Origin: Bacteroidales bacterium
GTDB taxonomy: Bacteria > Bacteroidota > Bacteroidia > Bacteroidales > JAOZMU01
Assembly (NCBI GenBank): GCA_029934165.1
Contig: JAOZMU010000289.1
Coordinates: forward strand, 1-5,240
Direction: 5' to 3'
DNA: 5,240 nt
Part shown: positions 1-5,240 of the stretch, one piece after another
How positions within the stretch are numbered: position 1 is the stretch's first letter
Layout: every line of letters begins with the position of its first letter
The notes under the pieces: model-generated
The model's input: the letters and a program-made list of their open reading frames with translations, nothing else
What the model was told of the DNA's origin: nothing
Databases searched by the model: none
Program-made: the position numbers and the translations under genes

Positions 1-110
1 TAGTTTTAGTTAGGAATTTTAATGGCTTACTTTATTAAATTCATTTTACTAAGGAAAAAAACAACTTATTCAAAAATAAATTTTGTAACATTAATATTTT
101 CAGGCGAGAA
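1..110. other. AT-rich non-coding flank downstream of recN
   Basis: No open frame of useful length starts or ends here. The longest minus-strand ATG frame (from 91) stops after 16 codons. Going downstream of recN on the minus strand there is a weak 5-bp inverted repeat, CAAAA/TTTTG, at 71-85, then a run of seven T (complement of A at 55-61). This is at best a poor terminator, so I do not call one. Whether recN is co-transcribed with whatever lies left of the window cannot be decided. Confidence 0.6.
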
Positions 111-1769
111 CTAATTCAATAATTCGCGAGCATTTTGAATTGCTGCTTCTGTTAGGTTTTCGCCACTCAACATTTTTGCAATCACCGTAATTCGCTCAGG
201 TTTAGAAAGTTGCTTAATATTTGAAACCGGAACTCCATCGTTGTCTTCTTTGTAAACCAGATAATGAAAATCGCCTTTGCTGGCAACCTGTGGCAAATGT
301 GTAATTGTAAGTACCTGCATGTTTTGCGACATTTTTTGCATTATCACACCAATCTTATCTGCAATATCGCCGGAAACGCCAGTGTCAATTTCATCAAAAA
401 TAATTGATGGCAACGCTATCGAGTTAGAAATCAGCGATTTTATTGCCAACATAACTCTGGACATTTCGCCTCCAGAAGCTACTTTTGTAATATCTTGCGG
501 TGTCATTTTTCGCCCCGAAGCAAACATAAAACTTATTTTATCAATTCCGGTTGGCAAAAATTCTGCCGAAGCAAGATTTTGAATTTTGAAAAGCGCATTT
601 GGCATTCCAACTTCTGCAAGCGAAGCAGAAATTTGAGCCTCAAAAGCCGGAAAAACTTTCGTCCGATTCCTTGATATTTGATTTGCAATCTTCTCAACTT
701 TTGTTTTTTCTCTGGCAACTTTTTGCTTCAATTCTTCGATGCGCACATCAAAATTATCCGTTTCGACAATTTGTGCCAAAAGATTTTCTTTTATCTCAAT
801 CAGCTGATTCACAGAGCTTACCCGATGTTTTTGTAGCAAAGAATAAATCAAATTTAATCTGTCCTCAAGTTCCTGCGCTCTATTTGGGTCAAACTCTACA
901 TCGCCAACCAAAACCTCCACCTCCGATGCAATATCTGTAACTTCGATGAGAGTACTTTCCAGCCTTTTGTGCAACTTTTCGGCTTGACCAAAAAACGGCG
1001 CAATCTGAAAAAGCCTATCCGTAGCATCTTTTAATTGATTGACAGCAGCAAATTCGTCTTCCGAAATTAAATGCGAAGCCTGCGAAAGATTAGAAATTAT
1101 TTCTTCTGCATGACTCAATGTTTCTTGTTCTTTTTCGAGTTTTATTTGCTCATCTACAACAAGTTGCGCATCGCTTAACTCATCATGTCTATGCGAAAAA
1201 TAATCGTAATCGGCTTTGGCAGTTGCAGCAGCTTCCGAAATTTTCTTTAACTCCAAAACCTCTCTTTTATAAGAACTTAGAGCAGTTTTATATTTCAAAA
1301 CCAAGTCGTTTTGATGCGCGAAAGCATCAATTACTCTTAACTGAAAATTTACATCGGTCAAAAGCTGGTTTTGATGCTGCGAATGGATATCTACAAGCCT
1401 TAAACCCAGTTCTTTCAGTACATTCAAATTCACTGGCGAATCGTTCACAAAAGCACGTGATTTTCCGTTTGGCGAAATTATTCTACGAATTATCGTAACA
1501 GGTTCGTAGTCAGCATTAGGTATTTGATTTCCGAAAAAAGTCTTTAATTCGTAATTTTTAATATCAAAATGTCCTTCGATGATACATTTCTTGGCTTTGT
1601 TTTTAAGTAGCGCAACATCGGCTCGCTGCCCCAAAATAAGCGACAGCGCACCTAAAAGTATCGACTTGCCCGCACCTGTTTCGCCTGTTATTGTTGATAA
1701 TCCGTTACTAAATTCAATTTCCAGCTTGTCGATTAACGCATAATTTTCAACAAGGAGCGTCTTTATCAT
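111..1769 (-). CDS. recN: DNA repair protein RecN, SMC-like ATPase
   Basis: RecN is a cytoplasmic ABC/SMC-type ATPase that acts with RecA in recombinational repair of DNA double-strand breaks. The 552-aa product has the full set of motifs. The N-terminal ATPase half carries Walker A GETGAGKS (residues 29-36) and a Q-loop region VDIHSQHQNQLL (126-137). A Glu/Lys/Leu-rich segment (about 155-375) fits the short antiparallel coiled coil of the family. The C-terminal half carries the ABC signature ASGGEMSR (431-438), Walker B IIFDEIDTG (456-464, with D459 and E460) and the switch histidine in THLPQVAS (H491). Length is normal and no frameshift is seen. The ATG start is well supported: the family-typical opening MIKTLLVENYALI follows it directly. 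The leader is A-rich with no clear Shine-Dalgarno, common in Bacteroidota. The upstream gene lies 237 bp away, so recN probably has its own promoter. No LexA-type operator was recognised by eye. Confidence 0.97.
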   Translation of the reverse strand: MIKTLLVENYALIDKLEIEFSNGLSTITGETGAGKSILLGALSLILGQRADVALLKNKAKKCIIEGHFDIKNYELKTFFGNQIPNADYEPVTIIRRIISPNGKSRAFVNDSPVNLNVLKELGLRLVDIHSQHQNQLLTDVNFQLRVIDAFAHQNDLVLKYKTALSSYKREVLELKKISEAAATAKADYDYFSHRHDELSDAQLVVDEQIKLEKEQETLSHAEEIISNLSQASHLISEDEFAAVNQLKDATDRLFQIAPFFGQAEKLHKRLESTLIEVTDIASEVEVLVGDVEFDPNRAQELEDRLNLIYSLLQKHRVSSVNQLIEIKENLLAQIVETDNFDVRIEELKQKVAREKTKVEKIANQISRNRTKVFPAFEAQISASLAEVGMPNALFKIQNLASAEFLPTGIDKISFMFASGRKMTPQDITKVASGGEMSRVMLAIKSLISNSIALPSIIFDEIDTGVSGDIADKIGVIMQKMSQNMQVLTITHLPQVASKGDFHYLVYKEDNDGVPVSNIKQLSKPERITVIAKMLSGENLTEAAIQNARELLN

Positions 1770-1907
1770 AGTGTTTTATGTTTGTAAATTGCTTATTCAA
1801 AACGATAAAATCTAAACCCAATTTTCACTAAATCTATTGATTATCAGAAGATTAATGTCATGATTTCTTATTTCTGAATACAAAGTTGGTATAATCTTTA
1901 TTTATGC

Positions 1908-1915
1908 CAAATTTA
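1908..1915 (-). promoter_or_regulatory. possible recN -7 box (TAAATTTG)
   Basis: Read on the minus strand, this octamer fits the Bacteroidota -7 consensus TAnnTTTG exactly. The only upstream TTTG that could serve as the -33 element (minus strand 1944-1941) is 25 nt away, longer than the usual spacing of about 19-21. A start here would give a leader of roughly 130 nt. An AT-rich gap will contain such octamers by chance, so this is a weak call. Confidence 0.2.
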
Positions 1916-1970
1916 AAAAATATTTGTCCATTTTGCTGTGCAAACTAATAAAAATAATTCATATTTCACC

Positions 1971-2003
1971 ACTGTCGGAATGGCTTCAAGCCACACCGAC
2001 AGT
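1971..2003 (-). terminator. GC-rich near-perfect palindrome, terminator-like or REP-like
   Basis: The outer arms ACTGTCGG (1971-1978) and CCGACAGT (1996-2003) are exactly complementary over 8 bp. Inside them TGGCTT (1981-1986) and AAGCCA (1988-1993) are also exact complements around a single C; sterically this gives about 5 bp and a 3-nt loop. Only an AA/CA mismatch separates the two stems. GC content is 18 of 33, well above the surrounding intergenic DNA. On the minus strand it begins 3 nt after the stop codon of the unknown gene, the right place for a terminator. However, the nearest run of five T lies about 16 nt past the stem rather than directly after it. It may be a factor-assisted or 3'-stabilising hairpin, or a dispersed palindromic repeat. 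Confidence 0.5.
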
Positions 2004-2006
2004 AAC

Positions 2007-3272
2007 TTAATTAATTACATTAGTATTCGAGCGATTGAGAGAATCAATAATTGTGCTATCCAATACTCTATTCTCGGTTTTCTGTTTGGCATAAATCAAA
2101 ACAGTTTCGTTATACCACGCATTATAACCTATTTTAAATGGTAGGTATTTTCTTACAGTCTGACTATCAAGGTCATTTTTCAAATCAGCCTGAAATTCAA
2201 ACTTGAAATCGGTGATTGTTTTTGTATAGTTTCCAAATAAATCTATCTTAAAGCCCTGATTTTTAACCAATTCATAAGGAATACCAGTGTCATCTTGGAG
2301 AATTTTTTTGCTTTGTTGCAAAATTAGCTTCCGCAAAATACTAAATTCATTACGATGTAGAATATAAGATGCAGATTTAGTGTATGTTATCTTTTTTCCC
2401 AAGCTGTTAAGAAAAAACAGAAATTCGGTGTTTTTTGCTAAATTATCATCTGACAAATCGAAGGGAAAGTAGCATAACGACTGGATTTTAGATTTGTCTT
2501 TATCTGTAAATTTTATGCGAATACCGTTGATTTTGGATTCATTTTCGCTCTTCCGAACTTTCAGATTACCGAAAGCATCTGTCGTAATACGCTCAATATC
2601 AACAATTTTATGATGAGTCCTTGCCAAATAAAATAGCAAAATATGAACAACACCATCTAAATTCCGATTCGCAAAATCCGATTGCATTTGTCGTGTAACA
2701 AAATACCCAACCTTGTTTGTGTAACGCAACGAATAAAGCAAATTTTCGAGGTAAGAATACACAAAAGTAGAATCTTTAAACTTATCAACGATGGGTATAT
2801 TCCCAATTTTTTCTAAACCTATCATTACGTAATTGTTCGCATCAGGAAAAAAAGCATTAGCATACAAAATATCTGGACCCGAAAATGGGTAAAAAACAGC
2901 TCCCGTATCTTCTTTCTCGGCAACATTATTCTCACTTCGCCAAACTCTTATTTGGAGCAAGTTTTCTTCCTCAATTTTTTTCCAAACTGTATCAATATGA
3001 GCTGTGTACGCTTTATATGTTTCATTGTCCTGCAAATCTTTAAGCGTTGAACTCTCTATTCCTGCTATAAAATTGGCTACCGAAGTTAATTCCTCATCAA
3101 TTATAACTGTATCATATTCAAGTACTAACGAGTCATCTATGACTACTGTATTCACTTTCGTCAGGGTAGAATCCGATTTAATAACTTCCGGTTTTTTTTC
3201 TACGTAATTTTCGCATCTATAACAAATAAAACCTAAACAAATGAGGATGATTTTAATGATTTTGAATTTCAC
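2007..3272 (-). CDS. uncharacterised exported protein, possible lipoprotein
   Basis: Function unknown; 421 aa. The N-terminus has a basic n-region (MKFKIIK), a hydrophobic core (residues 8-16) and cysteines at 12, 17 and 20, followed by a polar Lys/Glu/Ser-rich linker. This looks like an export signal, possibly a lipoprotein one, but neither C17 (GFIC) nor C20 (CYRC) sits in a canonical lipobox. The body has motif-like blocks: FYPFSGPD (127-134), FFPDANNYVMIGLEKIG (141-157), FVTRQMQSDF (191-200), SASYILHRNEFS (300-311), LQDDTGIPY (325-333) and LFGNYTKTI (345-353). From memory these resemble a hypothetical-protein family found in several bacterial phyla, with no function I can name. The start is GTG: there is no ATG between it and the in-frame upstream stop (minus strand 3311-3309), and the signal-like sequence begins at once. 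The next internal Met able to act as a start is near residue 150, past the first motif. It lies 103 bp downstream of pgi and 237 bp upstream of recN. The gene looks intact. Confidence 0.85.
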   Translation of the reverse strand: MKFKIIKIILICLGFICYRCENYVEKKPEVIKSDSTLTKVNTVVIDDSLVLEYDTVIIDEELTSVANFIAGIESSTLKDLQDNETYKAYTAHIDTVWKKIEEENLLQIRVWRSENNVAEKEDTGAVFYPFSGPDILYANAFFPDANNYVMIGLEKIGNIPIVDKFKDSTFVYSYLENLLYSLRYTNKVGYFVTRQMQSDFANRNLDGVVHILLFYLARTHHKIVDIERITTDAFGNLKVRKSENESKINGIRIKFTDKDKSKIQSLCYFPFDLSDDNLAKNTEFLFFLNSLGKKITYTKSASYILHRNEFSILRKLILQQSKKILQDDTGIPYELVKNQGFKIDLFGNYTKTITDFKFEFQADLKNDLDSQTVRKYLPFKIGYNAWYNETVLIYAKQKTENRVLDSTIIDSLNRSNTNVIN

Positions 3273-3313
3273 AATAATAAATAATTTGAATGTTAATAAG
3301 TAAAAAACTTATG

Positions 3314-3321
3314 CAAAAATA
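3314..3321 (-). promoter_or_regulatory. possible -7 box for the unknown gene (TATTTTTG)
   Basis: On the minus strand TATTTTTG fits TAnnTTTG exactly. It lies about 42 nt upstream of the GTG start, which would give a leader of roughly 35 nt. No TTG or TTTG is found at the expected -33 distance, and the same bases form the T-tract of the putative pgi terminator. It may therefore be only terminator sequence. Confidence 0.2.
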
Positions 3322-3350
3322 AATAGCATAGAATAATTCCTTATGCTATT
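3314..3350 (-). terminator. putative intrinsic terminator of pgi
   Basis: Reading the minus strand, AATAGCATA (3350-3342) pairs perfectly over 9 bp with TATGCTATT (3330-3322) across an 11-nt loop. The stem is followed directly by TATTTTTG and, 15 bases past the stem, by a run of six T. It starts 25 nt after the pgi stop codon. The stem is AT-rich with only two G-C pairs, so termination may be partial, with some read-through into the downstream gene. Placement and T-tract are right for a Rho-independent terminator. Confidence 0.5.
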
Positions 3351-3375
3351 CATTTCAAAAAATTAGTAATCAGTA

Positions 3376-4731
3376 TTATTTACCATTCGCCGTTCGCTCT
3401 CTTATTGCGGCAGTCTGTTTTTCAAAACCCGGCTTTCCGAGAAGTGCAAACATATTTACTTTGTAGTCTTCCACTCCGGGTTGGTCAAATGGATTTACAT
3501 CTAATATATAACCACTTATACCACAAGCCTTTTCGAAGAAATAAAATAATTGACCAATGTAATACTCGTCCAATTTCGGAATGGTTATTTTCAAATTTGG
3601 AACTCCGCCGTCTAAATGTGCCAACATTGTTCCAAGTTCAGCTTTTTTATTTACTTCGTCAATTCGTTTTCCGGCGATATAATTTAATTTATCAAGATTT
3701 GAAGCATCTTCAGGAATGTAAAGTTTGCTATTTGCCTCATTTACAGTTATTACAGTTTCAAACAAATTTCTTTGCCCGTCTTGAATATATTGTCCCATTG
3801 AGTGAAGGTCAGTTGTAAAATTGACACTTGCCGGAAAAATTCCTTTATGTTCTTTTCCTTCGCTTTCGCCGTAAAGTTGCTTCCACCATTCGGCAAGATA
3901 CTGTAATTTAGGGTTATAGTTAACCAAAATTTCAATTTTCTTTCCTTGCTCATAAAGCAAGTTGCGAATTATGGCGTATTTTGCTGCCGTATTATTTTCT
4001 ATTGGCACGTTTGACGCAGTCTGAGTTTCCATTTCTCTTGCTCCTGCGATAAATTTACGTATATCAATCCCTGCTATTGCAAGCGGAAGCAAGCCAACTG
4101 GTGTTAAAACTGAATAACGTCCTCCAATATCATCGGAAATTACAAAAGTTTTATATCTCTCTTTATCTGCAAGTTGGCGCAAAGCACCTTTGGAAGCATC
4201 TGTAACCGCGATTATTCGTGTTGCAGCTTCTTCGCGTCCGTATTTATCCTCAATATCCTGCTTCAAAATACGAAATGCAATTGCTGGTTCGGTTGTAGTT
4301 CCTGATTTAGAAATAACGCAAAGTGCAAAAGATTTATCAGCCAAAATTTCACGCAATTCCGTTAAATAATCCTCACTAATATTATGCCCTGCAAACAAAA
4401 CCAGTGGGTGTTTACGCTTGTTTTGCAAGCAAGTAAAACTATGAGACAAAGCCTCTAACGCTGCTTTTGCACCCAAGTACGAGCCGCCAATTCCGATGAC
4501 AACAAGTATTTCTGCCTTGTTTTTGATAACTTTTGCAGCGTCTTCAATTTCTTGTAACACATTGTCAGTCAAAGATGAAGGTAAATCAACCCAACCTAAG
4601 AAATCGTTTCCTTTCCCTGTTTTTTTGTGCAATGCTACGTTTGCCAAATTTGCATCTTTGTAGCGCGAAGACAAACTATCTTTTGGTACAAAACCGCTGA
4701 GACTATCCAAATTAATTCCTATTGATTCCAT
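3376..4731 (-). CDS. pgi: glucose-6-phosphate isomerase
   Basis: Catalyses the reversible interconversion of glucose 6-phosphate and fructose 6-phosphate (EC 5.3.1.9) in the cytoplasm, feeding glycolysis, gluconeogenesis and hexosamine supply. The 451-aa product is the short bacterial form, as in Bacteroides and Geobacillus, not the roughly 550-aa proteobacterial form. Two SIS-type sugar-phosphate domains are seen, with GIGGSYLGAK (80-89) and the phosphate-binding SKSGTTTEP (141-149). Family signature 1 is DDIGGRYSVLTPVG (200-213, with R205). Signature 2 is GYILDVNPFDQPGVEDYK (407-424). The expected catalytic residues are present: E289 in YGESEGKE, H310 in TDLHSMGQ and K424 in VEDYK. The ATG is preceded by an A-rich tract (six A adjacent) and no clear Shine-Dalgarno, so translation probably relies on an unstructured leader. 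Nothing is truncated. The 509 bp upstream contain no convincing gene, so pgi looks like the first gene of its transcript. Confidence 0.98.
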   Translation of the reverse strand: MESIGINLDSLSGFVPKDSLSSRYKDANLANVALHKKTGKGNDFLGWVDLPSSLTDNVLQEIEDAAKVIKNKAEILVVIGIGGSYLGAKAALEALSHSFTCLQNKRKHPLVLFAGHNISEDYLTELREILADKSFALCVISKSGTTTEPAIAFRILKQDIEDKYGREEAATRIIAVTDASKGALRQLADKERYKTFVISDDIGGRYSVLTPVGLLPLAIAGIDIRKFIAGAREMETQTASNVPIENNTAAKYAIIRNLLYEQGKKIEILVNYNPKLQYLAEWWKQLYGESEGKEHKGIFPASVNFTTDLHSMGQYIQDGQRNLFETVITVNEANSKLYIPEDASNLDKLNYIAGKRIDEVNKKAELGTMLAHLDGGVPNLKITIPKLDEYYIGQLFYFFEKACGISGYILDVNPFDQPGVEDYKVNMFALLGKPGFEKQTAAIRERTANGK

Positions 4732-4784
4732 TTTTTTCTTTAAATTATTACGAAATATTTTTTAACAATAATTTTATTTACGAG

Positions 4785-4813
4785 GAAACATATTGTGTTG
4801 ATATTCATGCCAA
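4785..4813 (-). promoter_or_regulatory. candidate pgi promoter, Bacteroidota type
   Basis: On the minus strand a TTG (4813-4811, within ATTG) is followed, after 18 nt, by TATGTTTC (4792-4785). This matches the -7 consensus TAnnTTTG at all but the last base. The spacing is close to that known for the Bacteroidota primary sigma factor. Transcription would start near 4779, giving a leader of about 48 nt ending in an A-rich tract before the ATG. It is the best-placed candidate upstream of pgi, found by eye only. Confidence 0.35.
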
Positions 4814-4885
4814 TAACAGCTAAAAAATGGCTATCATCTTTACGCACCAACTTATTTTTGATTGACTATAAATTTAATCATTCTT

Positions 4886-4989
4886 TTGCGAAACCGCAAC
4901 ATCAAGGCACTATTTAAGGGCTTCTATTTAATTAATGTTGCTTTTCGCAAGATGTAAGGTCTAAGACCTAATTAGTGTTGCTTATGCAA
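4886..4989. repeat. three related TTGC...GCAA elements, one inverted
   Basis: Copy A (4886-4902) reads TTGCGAAACCGCAACAT. Copy B (4935-4950) reads ATGTTGCTTTTCGCAA and is its reverse complement except for a CC/T difference: 8 bp plus 7 bp can pair around a 32-nt spacer. Copy C (4970-4989) is an imperfect direct repeat of B 40 bp away; AATTAATGTTGCTT (4930-4943) and AATTAGTGTTGCTT (4970-4983) differ at one base. Each copy is itself a mini-palindrome of the form TTGC-loop-GCAA. Function unknown: a structured upstream element, protein-binding sites, or remains of a dispersed repeat. Confidence 0.55.
4957..4969. repeat. short palindrome AGGTC-TAA-GACCT
   Basis: A perfect 5-bp inverted repeat with a 3-nt loop, lying between the two direct copies of the TTGC...GCAA element. 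It is too short to be significant alone; its position inside the repeat cluster is the only reason to list it. Confidence 0.4.
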
Positions 4990-5107
4990 TTCTGTAAAAC
5001 TCGAACTATCAGCAAATTACAGGCATGCAAATAAGTAAAAACTTTTGTATGAGTGCTTATATCAAGATATAATGTTTTGTAAAATGTGGAAATACTTAGA
5101 AACAGAA

Positions 5108-5124
5108 ATACAAATTTTTTGTAT
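5108..5124. repeat. AT-rich palindrome ATACAAA-TTT-TTTGTAT
   Basis: A perfect 7-bp inverted repeat with a 3-nt loop. It could be an operator-like dyad or a weak hairpin. On the plus strand a T10 tract follows only at 5160-5169, too far away for a normal terminator. In such AT-rich DNA a dyad of this kind can arise by chance. Confidence 0.35.
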
Positions 5125-5240
5125 GACAAAAGAGAATGTTTTGGCACGACAAATTTCAGTTTTTTTTTTACTTTTACATAAATTTTTTATTATTAGACTT
5201 TGGACAAAAAAAATCAATTCACATCGAAAAGAAATATTCT

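Larger units (their letters stand above)
4732..5240. other. 509-bp region without a convincing gene
   Basis: Strongly AT-rich. It contains a candidate pgi promoter (4785-4813), a three-copy repeat cluster (4886-4989), a small palindrome at 4957-4969, an AT-rich palindrome at 5108-5124 and a run of ten T at 5160-5169. No tRNA-like cloverleaf or known riboswitch was recognised. Two frames are open to the right edge, plus strand from 5039 and minus strand down to a stop at 5064-5062. Their translations look like AT-rich noise, so neither is called. Confidence 0.6.

Noticed and set aside
533..718. Second minus-strand frame of 61 codons inside recN
   Set aside because: It overlaps recN in another frame on the same strand and shows no domain; a shadow.
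277..1498. Plus-strand open frames of 101-126 codons (277-582, 599-940, 1118-1498)
   Set aside because: All are antisense to recN, whose motifs are complete; their translations look low in information and have no recognisable domains.
1938..2144. Plus-strand open frame of 68 codons across the palindrome
   Set aside because: It runs through the hairpin and into the antisense of the unknown gene's 3' end; the predicted peptide has no domain or signal and there is no promoter.
3004..3207. Plus-strand open frame of 67 codons
   Set aside because: Antisense to the N-terminal part of the unknown gene; Ser/Thr/Val-rich shadow.
3405..3953. Open frames overlapping pgi (plus 3405-3818; minus 3750-3953)
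   Set aside because: They overlap a complete, motif-rich pgi in other frames; shadows.
5043..5126. Direct 10-bp repeat TTTTGTATGA at 5043-5052 and 5117-5126
   Set aside because: Two short AT-rich copies 74 bp apart are not notable without further copies or context.
5062..5240. Minus-strand frame open from the right edge to a stop at 5064-5062, as the possible 3' end of a gene
   Set aside because: The translation is Lys/Phe/Ile-rich with scattered Cys and no pattern, as expected for AT-rich non-coding DNA; it would need sequence beyond the edge to reconsider.
1..5240. CRISPR array, insertion sequence, toxin-antitoxin or defence cassette
   Set aside because: No regularly spaced repeats, transposase, terminal inverted repeats with target duplications, or small paired genes are visible.

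Overview
This is a short, AT-rich window with three protein-coding genes, all on the minus strand. In transcription order (right to left) they are pgi (glucose-6-phosphate isomerase), an uncharacterised secreted or lipoprotein-like gene, and recN (the SMC-like ATPase of double-strand-break repair). Several things suggest a member of the Bacteroidota: the short Pgi (451 aa), the RecN length (552 aa), A/T-rich leaders with no clear Shine-Dalgarno, boxes resembling the Bacteroidota -7 element TAnnTTTG, and an envelope protein with a poor lipobox. This is inference from sequence style; no taxonomic marker is present.

Layout. Positions 1-110 are AT-rich non-coding sequence downstream of recN. recN fills 111-1769. 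A 237-bp gap (1770-2006) holds a GC-rich near-perfect palindrome (1971-2003), only 3 nt past the stop codon of the next gene, and a possible recN -7 box. The unknown gene occupies 2007-3272 and starts with GTG. A 103-bp gap (3273-3375) holds a hairpin plus T-tract that looks like the pgi terminator. pgi occupies 3376-4731. The last 509 bp (4732-5240) have no convincing gene. They hold a plausible pgi promoter, three related TTGC...GCAA elements (one inverted), and two small palindromes.

How the genes relate. Pgi is central glycolysis, RecN is DNA repair, and the middle protein is probably exported. They share a strand but no evident pathway. The gaps and the two hairpins suggest mostly separate transcription units rather than one operon. 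I found no mobile element, CRISPR array, toxin-antitoxin pair, defence cassette, tRNA or rRNA. No new system is visible. The points most worth following up are the uncharacterised conserved protein, the palindrome at 1971-2003 and the repeat cluster at 4886-4989.
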